Assembly: GCA_002890585.1 (NCBI GenBank)
Contig: MIQB01000009.1
Location: 1-50,706 of the forward strand
Source of the DNA: Tannerella sp. oral taxon 808
GTDB taxonomy: Bacteria > Bacteroidota > Bacteroidia > Bacteroidales > Tannerellaceae
DNA length: 50,706 bases
Reading direction: 5' to 3'
The position numbers and the translations under genes were made by a program. The notes beneath the pieces were generated by a model. That model was not told where the DNA came from and searched no databases. It was given only the letters and a program-made list of their open reading frames with translations. Shown here one piece after another: positions 8,375 through 17,179 of this stretch. Each line of letters begins with the position of its first letter. Position 1 is the first letter of the stretch.

Positions 8375-9067
8375 TCACTTGAGCGACTGCAGCCGCTTGG
8401 TGAGGATGCCAACGCCCTCGGAGGCGCCGCAGCGGATGAACTCCACATCATGGCGATAGACGGCCACCTCCTTCGGGTCGATCAGGAAGATGGGCTGGCC
8501 GCTGCGCACATAGCTAAGCAGCCCGGCCGCGGGGTAGACATTGAGCGAGGTGCCGATCACGACGAAGAGGTCGCAGCCGTTGACTAATCGGATGGCCTCC
8601 TCAATCATGGGCACGGGCTCGCCGAACCAGACGATGAAGGGGCGCAGCTGGCCGCCGTCGGGGGCCTTGTCGCCCACGTGCATGTCGGGGTGTTCGGGGT
8701 CGATGGGTAGCGGGCGATTCAGGTTGCGTACGGAGCAGGCCTTCATCAGTTCGCCGTGCAGGTGGATGACGTGCGAGCTGCCCGCGCGTTCGTGCAGGTT
8801 GTCCACGTTTTGGGTCACGATGTGGACATCAAAATCGCGCTCCAAGGCCGCCAGTCCACGGTGTCCATCGTTGGGTTCAGCCCGGAGGAGTTCGCGGCGT
8901 CGGGCATTGTAGAAGTCGAGCACAAGCTGCGGGTTGCGGTCGAAGCCCTCAGGCGTGGCCACGTCTTCCACGCGATAATTCTCCCACAGTCCGTTCGAGT
9001 CGCGGAAGGTGGAGATGCCGCTTTCGGCGCTCATTCCCGCGCCGGTGAGGATGACTAACTTTTTCAT
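8375..9067 (-). CDS. cobB: NAD-dependent protein deacylase (CobB-like sirtuin) without zinc cysteines
   Basis: The 230-aa product removes acyl groups from protein lysines, consuming NAD. NAD-binding GAGMSAESGI is at about 9-18, TQNVDNLH at 85-92, the catalytic His in HLHGEL at about 104, and GTSLNV near the C-terminus. FYNARRR at about 52-58 gives the Tyr-x-x-Arg pair (Tyr53, Arg56) that in E. coli CobB and human SIRT5 favours succinyl and other acidic acyl groups. The small domain has only one Cys and lacks the usual two CxxC zinc ligands; to my knowledge Bacteroidetes sirtuins share this. It stands alone, convergent with the M16 peptidase across array E. Confidence 0.93.
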   Translation of the reverse strand: MKKLVILTGAGMSAESGISTFRDSNGLWENYRVEDVATPEGFDRNPQLVLDFYNARRRELLRAEPNDGHRGLAALERDFDVHIVTQNVDNLHERAGSSHVIHLHGELMKACSVRNLNRPLPIDPEHPDMHVGDKAPDGGQLRPFIVWFGEPVPMIEEAIRLVNGCDLFVVIGTSLNVYPAAGLLSYVRSGQPIFLIDPKEVAVYRHDVEFIRCGASEGVGILTKRLQSLK

Positions 9068-9237
9068 ATCAATAAGTAGGTGTGATGGTTTTTCTTCTGT
9101 ATCGAATATAGATGGAATAAAAAGGCCGGTGAAGATGTCGGTCTCCCCGTCATTTTACTCCACCGGTCTATTAGTAATCAGCAGCTCTCATATATCGATC
9201 GGAGATCATTTCAGCCAATCGCAAATCTGAGAGTCTC

Positions 9238-9432
9238 TCATCTTAACAATCTCGTTTTTCGCATGTCTTTCCAGTAACGAATTATTCCCACACAGCAAAA
9301 CGCAAAGAAGATCCTCCAGCCTGCATTCGCTGGATCATTATCAAAGAACACATTCACCGCAATAAATACGGTTGCACTCATCAAGATTATACGAAGAGCG
9401 ATGATGATAGATTTAGGGAGTGTCCTTTTCAT
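9238..9432 (-). CDS. Small two-helix membrane protein, partner of the lipoprotein gene
   Basis: A 64-aa product from the ATG at 9432. An earlier in-frame ATG at 9480 would overlap the upstream lipoprotein gene by over 40 nt and looks unlikely. Two hydrophobic segments, IIIALRIILMSATVFIAVNV and IFFAFCCVGIIRYW, with basic ends predict a small inner-membrane hairpin. The gene starts 4 nt after the stop of the lipoprotein gene, so the two are probably translated together. I recognise no family. Size and membrane nature would suit an immunity protein for a bacteriocin-like partner, but this is speculation. The locus is clearly more AT-rich than its surroundings. Confidence 0.55.
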   Translation of the reverse strand: MKRTLPKSIIIALRIILMSATVFIAVNVFFDNDPANAGWRIFFAFCCVGIIRYWKDMRKTRLLR

Positions 9433-9436
9433 TATC

Positions 9437-10078
9437 CTAAAACGGGTTGTATATGACACAACTAAGAGCGGCTCCGACACCTACAGCAGCAGAACCGTCA
9501 GGGCCAACAAATCCAGCTGCAATAGTCATGACTATCCCGTGAGGAGATCCCATTCTTCGAGAAAAGCAATCAGACCAACTCTCGTTACCCCCTCCGAACC
9601 AAGCACGCAGTTCTGCTTTTGCATGCTCCTCGGTCGCATTTGCAGGGTATACTTTAATCACATCCACCATTGCCCTCGCATCACTTATTCTAATAAGGAC
9701 GGTCTGCAATGGCGTCTTTTCCTTATTGTAATAAGTAAGCTCAGTTTCATTAGCCGAAACTGCCTTTGTCGTCATAAAAAAATCCGGGCAACCATCTTTA
9801 TCCACATCACACTGAACGTACGCTCCCTCTGTTTTCAAATAGACAGAGAGCCCCTTTTCTCCAGTTGTGCTGTAAAACGTCAACTCAGAAGAGTTCTCAC
9901 CCCCAGCCCCGTTCCTTAATACAGTTATCGGTTCAATGGTATACTTTCCAAGAGAGAACTCTTCTCTCACATCATTTCTGCCTAATTCCGGCTTCGGCTC
10001 ATCGTCTTTATTGCAAGACACAAGCACAGCCGATAAAAAGATCAAGGCGGCAGATAGCCTAATCAGTAATCTGTTCAT
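9437..10078 (-). CDS. Putative lipoprotein with a bacteriocin-like glycine/alanine-rich tail
   Basis: The 213-aa product begins with a lipoprotein signal peptide (lipobox LVSC, Cys22), followed by acidic residues DDEPKPE that in Bacteroidetes resemble a surface lipoprotein export signal. The middle, about 35-155, is a soluble region I cannot assign. The last 55 residues differ: a GGG stretch, then a hydrophobic, Gly/Ala-rich segment (IVMTIAAGF, AAVGVGAAL) bounded by Cys171 and Cys207, which could form a disulfide loop as in some membrane-active peptides. The gene is AT-rich and pairs with a 64-aa membrane protein downstream, suggesting horizontal transfer. Function unknown. Confidence 0.7.
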   Translation of the reverse strand: MNRLLIRLSAALIFLSAVLVSCNKDDEPKPELGRNDVREEFSLGKYTIEPITVLRNGAGGENSSELTFYSTTGEKGLSVYLKTEGAYVQCDVDKDGCPDFFMTTKAVSANETELTYYNKEKTPLQTVLIRISDARAMVDVIKVYPANATEEHAKAELRAWFGGGNESWSDCFSRRMGSPHGIVMTIAAGFVGPDGSAAVGVGAALSCVIYNPF

Positions 10079-10107
10079 AATGCTTAAATCTTGAATTGTT
10101 AACGACT

Positions 10108-10115
10108 CAAATATA
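10108..10115 (-). promoter_or_regulatory. Candidate -7 element of the lipoprotein promoter
   Basis: On the - strand this reads TATATTTG, matching TAnnTTTG, about 30 nt before the start at 10078. No well-placed -33 TTG is evident. Confidence 0.5.
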
Positions 10116-10155
10116 CAAAGAGCCTGGTATATGTATTGTATTTATCTCGGATTCC

Positions 10156-11847
10156 TCATTTCGCTGGTTGATTTTTCTCTTCCGGTCTGCTCAGGGTCTT
10201 CTTGTAGAGTTCTCGGTCGGCCAACACCTCGAGGGCCTTCTGGAGCGTCTTGTCGTCCTTGAGGCTCTCGATCAGTGCTCCCTCCTGGTAGTAATAGCGC
10301 TTGACGATCTCCGTCGCGATCAGCTTCTTGATGTCTTCTTTATACCGATCCAAATCGCGGTCTAAGTTAGGCTTCAGGCGCGCCTCGAGGGCGTTGAAGG
10401 CGGCAGAGTCTTCAGCCAAGAAGCCCTCTAATTCAGCCACCTCCTTGAGGTTCTTCATCGCCTTTTCGCTCTGGCGATCGTAGGTAAACCCGGCGTCTTT
10501 GACATACTTCTTGAAAGCCTCGTAGTCAGCGTCGGGGAAGACGAAGTCTCGGGCTGGCGCGATCGTGGGGTGCGCCCGCACCCAGTCCGTGACGTAGTCG
10601 AAGAGCACATAGCCATTTAAGAGGTAAAAGAGCATCGTGGGCGCCTTCTTTTCCTCTATCTCAAAGTCGGGGCGGATGCCGCCGCCGTCGCGTACGGGTC
10701 GGCCGTTAGCGGTGTAGAAGACGGAGGTGAGGCTGTCTGGCACGGCCGAGACTGTGCCGTCGGCGTTGCGGTGCGAATAGTCCAGCTGCTGGATGCAGCG
10801 TCCGCTGGGGATGTAGTATTTGCTTGTCGTGATCTTCACTTGGCCGTCGTAGGGAAGTTCACGTGGCGTCTGCACGAGCCCTTTGCCGAAGGAGCGGTTG
10901 CCGATCAGCACCGCGCGATCCATATCCTGCAACGCCCCGCTGACGATCTCGGCTGCTGATGCGGAGTTTCCGTTGATGAGCACAGCCAGCGGAGTTACCG
11001 AGTCGACCGGGTCGAGCGTTGTGCGGTAAGTGCGATCCCACAGCTTCATCTTACCGCGGGTGGAGAGCACCTCTCGCCCCTTGGGCACGAACAGGTTGAC
11101 GATCTGCACGGCGCTGGAGAGCAGTCCGCCGCCGTTGTCGCGCAGGTCAAGGATGTACGAGGTGATCTGTGGATTCTTCCGCAAGTCTTCTAACGCAGCC
11201 AGCACCTCGTCGGCGCTTCGCTCCTTGAATCCGTCCAAATAGATGTAGCCCGTATGGTCGCCGTAGACGCCGTAATGCACGACTTGTTTCAGCGTCACTT
11301 GCTTACGTGTGACTTCCACCTTGAGGGGCTTCTTCTCTCCTGGTCGCTCGATCTTGAGCGTCGCTTTGGAGTTGGGCACGCCCTTCAGCAGTTCGCTGAC
11401 GCGTTCGGTCGTAGCCTTCGTCACGTCCACGGTGTCAATCTTGAGGATGCGGTCGCCGGCCTTCAGTCCGGCTTTAGCGGCCGGCATACCCTCGAACGGT
11501 TCGGTGATGATCACGCCGCCGTCGCGTGCCCGGATATAAGCCCCCACGCCGCCGTATTCGCCCGTCACGAGCAGCTTCATGTTGTCCGACTCCTGTTCGG
11601 GGTAATACTCCGTGTAGGGGTCAAGGCCTTTTAGCATGGCGTCGATGCCGCGGCGCACCATCTTCTCGGTCTCCACCGAATCGACGTAAAACATCTCGAC
11701 CTCTTTCACGAGGGCATTCAGGATCTCTAATTGTTTGCTTACCTCAAAGCGGCTCTCCGTCTTCGGCTGTTGTGCCCGTAGCGGCAGCACACTGATGCTT
11801 AGCGCAACAGCCCAAAGGAGGGCCGGCGCTTTCTTTAGTTGTGACAT
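10156..11847 (-). CDS. C-terminal processing peptidase, S41 family (CtpA/Prc-like)
   Basis: The 563-aa product has a signal peptide (cleavage near LRA-QQ, residue 25), a PDZ domain at about 100-175 with the GVGAYI carboxylate-binding region, and the S41 protease core. The catalytic dyad is Ser297 in NGNSASAAE and Lys322 in SFGKG, with the 25-residue spacing typical of the family. A long helical C-terminal region follows, as in Bacteroidetes paralogues. Such proteases trim or degrade periplasmic proteins from their C-terminus. It starts 33 nt after the PfkB kinase gene on the same strand and is probably co-transcribed. Confidence 0.93.
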   Translation of the reverse strand: MSQLKKAPALLWAVALSISVLPLRAQQPKTESRFEVSKQLEILNALVKEVEMFYVDSVETEKMVRRGIDAMLKGLDPYTEYYPEQESDNMKLLVTGEYGGVGAYIRARDGGVIITEPFEGMPAAKAGLKAGDRILKIDTVDVTKATTERVSELLKGVPNSKATLKIERPGEKKPLKVEVTRKQVTLKQVVHYGVYGDHTGYIYLDGFKERSADEVLAALEDLRKNPQITSYILDLRDNGGGLLSSAVQIVNLFVPKGREVLSTRGKMKLWDRTYRTTLDPVDSVTPLAVLINGNSASAAEIVSGALQDMDRAVLIGNRSFGKGLVQTPRELPYDGQVKITTSKYYIPSGRCIQQLDYSHRNADGTVSAVPDSLTSVFYTANGRPVRDGGGIRPDFEIEEKKAPTMLFYLLNGYVLFDYVTDWVRAHPTIAPARDFVFPDADYEAFKKYVKDAGFTYDRQSEKAMKNLKEVAELEGFLAEDSAAFNALEARLKPNLDRDLDRYKEDIKKLIATEIVKRYYYQEGALIESLKDDKTLQKALEVLADRELYKKTLSRPEEKNQPAK

Positions 11848-11880
11848 ATATATAAAGATGTATGGGGTTATAAGAAACGA

Positions 11881-12867
11881 TCAAGCCAGGATGCGGCTAA
11901 CCTTCGATGTGATTTGCTCCCAGCGCTCAGGTGCGATCTGTGGCCCTACCGTCTCCACGACGTTGCCAGCCATCAGTGCACCGATCTCGGCCGATTGCCG
12001 AAGCGAGGCGCCGCGCGAATAACCATAGAGGAATCCTGCGGCGAAGTTGTCGCCCGCGCCTGTGGTGTCTACCGGCCGATTGCTTATGGCCGGCACATGT
12101 ACTGTTTCTCCGGCATGTCCCGCCAGGGCTCCGTCCTTCCCGATGGTGACGATGGCGTATTCCACCTCTTTCATGATCTCGCCGATCGCTTCTTTGGCTG
12201 GCTTGCCGGTATAGGCCTCCGCTTCGGTCTCATTGGAGAAGAGGATGTCGACATATTCCGGGATGGCTCGGTGGAGCATCTCGCCGAAGCAGTTGACGAT
12301 GTTGAAATTCGAGAGATCGAGTGCCACCTTCAGCCCGAGTGCGTGGGCGCGGCGGAGGATGGGGAGGAAGAGCCTGTCGTTCGAGGCGTTGGAGATGAGG
12401 TAGCCCTCCACGTAGATGCAGTCGTAGGCGCGGAGTGTCTCATCTGAGACGTCATCAGCCTTGAGCGAGGCTGCGGGGCCGAGGAAGGTGGCCATTGTTC
12501 GCTCGCTGTCGGGCGACATGAGCACGGTGCAGCAGCCGGAGATTCCCTCCGTCCGCGCGATGTGCGGTGTTACGCCGGCGTCGTGGATGGCCTTCTCGTA
12601 GATGGCGCCGTTCGTGTCCGTCCCGACCTTACCGACATATCCGACCGAGGCGCCTAAGAGTGCCAGCGCCCGCATGGTGTTGCAGACTGATCCGCCCGGG
12701 GCGTCCGATCGTTCGAGGCCCGATTGTTCTTGCTGGATGGCGCGCATTGTCTGTTCGTCTACCAATTCCATGACGCCCTTTTTCATACCCATCGCTTGCA
12801 GCGTCGCGTCGCTCTTGAGCCTGAGCAGCACGTCGAGCAGCGCGTTTCCTATTCCGATAATTCTCAT
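11881..12867 (-). CDS. PfkB-family sugar/adenosine kinase
   Basis: The 328-aa product starts at the ATG at 12867 (MRIIGIGNALLDVLL); an in-frame ATG at 12891 lies upstream of the likely transcription start and is less likely. The PfkB signature DTTGAGDNFAAGF at about residues 267-279 holds the anion-hole glycines and the catalytic base Asp273. The N-terminal GIGNALLDVLL and the GGSVCNTMRALALLG region fit the adenosine-kinase/ribokinase branch. In Bacteroidales such proteins are usually annotated as adenosine kinase or carbohydrate kinase; the substrate cannot be fixed from sequence alone. The gene is followed by ctp. Confidence 0.88.
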   Translation of the reverse strand: MRIIGIGNALLDVLLRLKSDATLQAMGMKKGVMELVDEQTMRAIQQEQSGLERSDAPGGSVCNTMRALALLGASVGYVGKVGTDTNGAIYEKAIHDAGVTPHIARTEGISGCCTVLMSPDSERTMATFLGPAASLKADDVSDETLRAYDCIYVEGYLISNASNDRLFLPILRRAHALGLKVALDLSNFNIVNCFGEMLHRAIPEYVDILFSNETEAEAYTGKPAKEAIGEIMKEVEYAIVTIGKDGALAGHAGETVHVPAISNRPVDTTGAGDNFAAGFLYGYSRGASLRQSAEIGALMAGNVVETVGPQIAPERWEQITSKVSRILA

Positions 12868-12888
12868 GTCTATCTCTTCATTTTTTGG

Positions 12889-12896
12889 CAAAAGTA
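12889..12896 (-). promoter_or_regulatory. -7 element of the PfkB kinase promoter
   Basis: Reads TACTTTTG on the - strand, a perfect TAnnTTTG box 22 nt before the preferred start codon. It abuts the -33 region of the divergent tRNA promoter. Confidence 0.6.
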
Positions 12897-12926
12897 TTGC
12901 ATGTCTGCAATCCGCCTGTATATTTG
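12897..12926 (+). promoter_or_regulatory. Promoter of tRNA-Asn
   Basis: TTG at 12897-12899, a 19-nt spacer and TATATTTG at 12919-12926 give the Bacteroidetes TTG-N19-TAnnTTTG arrangement. The mature tRNA starts 28 nt further. Confidence 0.75.
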
Positions 12927-12953
12927 CGGCGTCTTTTTGAAGGGCAAATATCT

Positions 12954-13027
12954 TCTTCCTTAGCTCAGTTGGTTAGAGCATCTGACTGTTAATCAGAGGG
13001 TCCTTGGTTCAAGTCCAAGAGGAAGAG
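12954..13027 (+). tRNA. tRNA-Asn (anticodon GTT)
   Basis: The full cloverleaf can be folded by eye. The acceptor stem TCTTCCT (12954-12960) pairs with AGGAAGA (13020-13026), with discriminator G at 13027. The D stem GCTC pairs with GAGC, the anticodon stem TCTGA with TCAGA, the loop CTGTTAA contains anticodon GTT at 12988-12990, and the T arm is CTTGG-TTCAAGT-CCAAG. CCA is not encoded. The gene has its own promoter and terminator. No integrase gene or duplicated tRNA end is seen nearby. Confidence 0.97.
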
Positions 13028-13028
13028 C

Positions 13029-13062
13029 AGCGAGGCGATCGAGATTCGGTCGCCTCTTTTGT
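13029..13062 (+). terminator. Terminator of tRNA-Asn
   Basis: AGGCGA and TCGCCT form a stem around an 11-nt loop, followed by CTTTTG. Confidence 0.75.
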
Positions 13063-13169
13063 TATGCCTATGAAGCAACATTCCTACGCACCTGATTGCC
13101 ACAAAAAATGCGAGATACATTGCCGCCGATGCCTTTCGTTCCATACACATTCGTAGGATATCGAGCAAA

Positions 13170-13432
13170 AAAGCCTCGCGCGCCACACTTTCTATCTCGC
13201 GTGCGACATAAAAAACCTCGTACGCCAGCAAAAAAGTGTGGCGCATGAGGTTCAGAATCTCTCACGCCATACTTTTTTACTGGCTCACCACACTTTTACC
13301 TCACGTGCGACATAAAAAATCTCGTGCGCCATACTTTTTATCTCGCATGCCAGCAAAAAAGTGTGGCGCATGAGGTTCAGAATCTCTCACGCCGTACTTA
13401 TTTACTGGCTCACCATACTTTTTACCTCAAAA
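13170..13432. repeat. Complex array F with approx. 22-bp subunits
   Basis: Subunits of the kind CTCGYGYGCCATACTTTTTAT are arranged in a compound array. An identical 44-bp block recurs at 13225 and 13350, and the CGTGCGACATAAAAAA landmark at 13200 and 13304. The second long copy is longer because it contains one more subunit. Subunits occur in both orientations, giving stems such as GCCA/TGGC around an A-rich loop. Located between tRNA-Asn and the convergent ispG; no gene seen in 13063-13427. Confidence 0.85.
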
Positions 13433-13465
13433 AAGAAGGCCAGCCTCCGGGCGGAGGTTGGCCTA
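13428..13465 (-). terminator. Terminator of the gcvH-purE-ispG operon
   Basis: On the - strand, GGCCAACCTCC and GGAGGCTGGCC form an 11-bp stem with a short CGCCC-type loop, followed by CTTCTTTTTT. Confidence 0.88.
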
Positions 13466-13485
13466 ACGTGTGTGCGGATGGGCGA

Positions 13486-15203
<1,718 letters not shown>

Positions 15204-15207
<4 letters not shown>

Positions 15208-15710
15208 TTTGTCTTGAATTTGAATTGTACGGCGGCCAGCGCTTCGTTGGCCTTGACGATTTTCTGCTTGAGCCCGTCTTTGTAGTCGACCAGTCGGGCG
15301 GCCAGCTTCGTGTCGCTGATGGCGAGCATTTGAGCGGCTAAGATGGCCGCGTTCTGTGCGCCGTTGATGCCGACCGTGGCCACGGGTATGCCGGGAGGCA
15401 TTTGCACGGTGGCCAGAAGGGCGTCGATGCCGTCGAGTGAGGCGGCGATGGGTACGCCAATGATGGGCAGTGTGGTCATGGATGCGATGACGCCGCCGAG
15501 GTGTGCGGCCATGCCGGCGGCGGCTATGATGACGCGGATGCCGCGTCCGCGTGCGCCTTTGGCGAATCGCTCCACTTCCTCTGGGGTGCGATGGGCGGAG
15601 AGGGCGTTCATCTCGAACGGGATTTCCATCTCATCGAGGAACCCTGCGGCTTTGTTCATCACGGGCAGGTCGGAGACACTGCCCATGATGATGCTGACTT
15701 GCGGGGTCAT
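15204..15710 (-). CDS. purE: 5-(carboxyamino)imidazole ribonucleotide mutase PurE
   Basis: PurE interconverts N5-CAIR and CAIR in de novo purine synthesis. The 168-aa protein is full length for class I PurE. The IMGSVSDLPVM segment at about 8-18 binds the substrate phosphate, and the SAHRTPEEV motif at about 38-46 holds the catalytic His40. The partner PurK is not in this window. The start overlaps the stop of gcvH by 4 nt, and its own stop overlaps the ispG start, so translation of the three genes is probably coupled. Confidence 0.96.
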
Positions 15711-16084
15711 CCGATGAGCTTCTTGTAGTCGTCAGCGGAGAGGAGCCCGGCCACGTCGGCTACGTCAGCGGGTTTCACCTTGATCAGCCAGCCCTTGCCG
15801 TACGGTTCGGAGTTGACTAACTCGGGGTGATCCTCCAGCTCGGGGTTCACCTCGAGCACTTCGCCAGCCACGGGCATGAGCAGGTCGGAGACGGTCTTAA
15901 CAGCCTCAACGGAGCCAAAAGCCTCGTCCTTGGCCAGCGTCTCGCCCTCGGTGGCGATGTCAACGAATACGATCTCGCCCAGCTCCTGCTGTGCATAGTC
16001 GGTGATACCTACGAAGGCTGCGTCGCCCTCCACGCGGATCCATTCGTGATCCTTTGTGTACTTCAATTCTGATGGAAAGTTCAT
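15707..16084 (-). CDS. gcvH: Glycine cleavage system H protein
   Basis: The H protein shuttles the aminomethyl group on a lipoyl arm between the P, T and L proteins of the glycine cleavage system. The start at 16084 gives 125 aa, beginning MNFPSELKYTKDHEW as in relatives; the ATG at 16114 would add ten untypical residues. The lipoyl-acceptor Lys63 lies in GSVEAVKTVSDL. It is the first gene of the gcvH-purE-ispG unit. The other gcv genes are not in this window, and I see no glycine riboswitch in the short leader. Confidence 0.95.
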   Translation of the reverse strand: MNFPSELKYTKDHEWIRVEGDAAFVGITDYAQQELGEIVFVDIATEGETLAKDEAFGSVEAVKTVSDLLMPVAGEVLEVNPELEDHPELVNSEPYGKGWLIKVKPADVADVAGLLSADDYKKLIG

Positions 16085-16130
16085 GATTGTCTTGTCATTT
16101 AATTGGTGAAACATTGATCATTAACGCGGG

Positions 16131-16138
16131 CAAATGTA
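16131..16138 (-). promoter_or_regulatory. -7 element of the gcvH-purE-ispG promoter
   Basis: Reads TACATTTG on the - strand, matching TAnnTTTG, about 47 nt before the gcvH start. No clear -33 TTG is seen. Confidence 0.55.
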
Positions 16139-16219
16139 GGGTGAGATATTGGGATGCCTTGTTGGGATGGAGTGGGGCGTCAGGCACCCTCCGCCACATG
16201 GCTCACGGCACATAGACCG

Positions 16220-16227
16220 TACTTTTG
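16220..16227 (+). promoter_or_regulatory. -7 element upstream of the UPF0316 gene
   Basis: TACTTTTG matches TAnnTTTG; the preferred start codon is about 60 nt downstream. Confidence 0.5.
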
Positions 16228-16287
16228 TCGCCGTCTGAAATGACATCTCTTCATATTATATACATACATAAACACCCTGATCCCATC

Positions 16288-16839
16288 ATGTTCGATTTCT
16301 TGCATGCCTATCCCTGGGCGCTGCCGATGGTCATCTTCTTCGGCCGCATTTGCGACGTGACCTTAGGCACGTTGCGTATCATTTTCGTATCGAAGGGCGA
16401 GAAGATGAAGGCGCCGATTGTCGGCTTTTTCGAGGTCTTTATCTGGGTCGTCGTCATCTCGCAGATCTTCTCTAACGCTAACGACCTCACCGCCTATTTG
16501 GCCTACGCTGGCGGCTACGCTGCGGGCAACTTCGTCGGCATACTGGTCGAAAACAAGATCGCCCTCGGCTACTTCCTCATCCGCATTTACACGAAGAAGG
16601 GCAGCGCCGGGTTGATCCAAGAACTTAAGGCGAACGGCTTTGGCTCGACGCACATCCGTGGCGAAGGTGCCATCTCCGAGGTGTCCATCATTGAGACCGT
16701 CGTCAGCCGCAAGTCCGAGCGGCGCGTGGTTAACCTCGTCAATGAGTTCGATCCAAACGCATTCTACGTGATCACCGACATCCGCGCCAAGCGCAAAGGC
16801 TTCTTCTCCGCTGCTGGTGCGCCGCGGCTCGGCAAGTAA
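16288..16839 (+). CDS. UPF0316 membrane protein (DUF5698/DUF2179)
   Basis: The 183-aa product begins at the ATG at 16288 (MFDFLHAYPWALPMV). The in-frame ATG at 16225 falls inside the promoter and is rejected. Three hydrophobic segments lie in the first 90 residues: PWALPMVIFFGRICDVTLG, IVGFFEVFIWVVVISQIF and AYAGGYAAGNFVGILVE. A soluble C-terminal DUF2179-type domain of about 80 residues follows. The conserved RICDVTLGTLR element is characteristic. The molecular function of this widespread family is not known. It is monocistronic, followed by array element G. Confidence 0.88.
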   Translation: MFDFLHAYPWALPMVIFFGRICDVTLGTLRIIFVSKGEKMKAPIVGFFEVFIWVVVISQIFSNANDLTAYLAYAGGYAAGNFVGILVENKIALGYFLIRIYTKKGSAGLIQELKANGFGSTHIRGEGAISEVSIIETVVSRKSERRVVNLVNEFDPNAFYVITDIRAKRKGFFSAAGAPRLGK

Positions 16840-16847
16840 TTTGGGCG

Positions 16848-17153
16848 CTATAATGGATTGTATGAGTGAGGTTAGGAAGCCTTCCGAGGCGTAGAATCAA
16901 TGATTCCAGAGGTTAGGAAGCCTTCCGAGGCCTTAGAATCACTGATTCCGGAGGTTAGGAAGCCTTCCGAGGCGTAGAATCACTGATTCCGGAGGTTAGG
17001 AAGCCTTCCGAGGTGTAGAATCACTGATTCCACGGCTTATGTTGACAACATGCCCTCCGGAATCAGTGATTCTGGGACTTATGCTAACAACATGCGCCCC
17101 GCTTTGGGGTTTTTTGAAAGGCTTCCTAAGCTCATCCATACAATCCGTTATAG
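16848..17153. mobile_element. Array element G: inverted ends around a 41-bp tandem array
   Basis: The outer ends 16848-16881 and 17120-17153 are 34-nt inverted repeats with four mismatches. Both start CTATAA[T/C]GGATTGTATG, and the same outer motif bounds element I at 24288-24810. Inside are four copies of a 41-42-bp unit (starts 16869, 16910, 16952, 16993), each with two palindromes, GGAAGCCTTCC and GAATCACTGATTC. A short inverted portion with AATCAGTGATT and two copies of a TTATGYTRACAACATGC segment follows. No open reading frame of note. The GGTTTTTT near 17108 after a CCCCGCTTTGGGG hairpin could terminate the upstream gene. Confidence 0.75.
17095..17117 (+). terminator. Possible terminator inside element G
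   Basis: CCCCGCTTTGGGG (4-bp stem, 5-nt loop) is followed by six T residues, downstream of the UPF0316 gene in the same direction. Confidence 0.5.
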
Positions 17154-17179
17154 AACCGTAATTTGTCTACTCTCTAATC

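Noticed and set aside
13081..13430. Genomic island inserted at tRNA-Asn
   Set aside because: No integrase and no repeated tRNA 3' end; only array F and the ispG terminator follow the tRNA.
16085..16200. Glycine riboswitch upstream of gcvH
   Set aside because: The distance between the -7 box and the start is under 50 nt, too short for a glycine aptamer.
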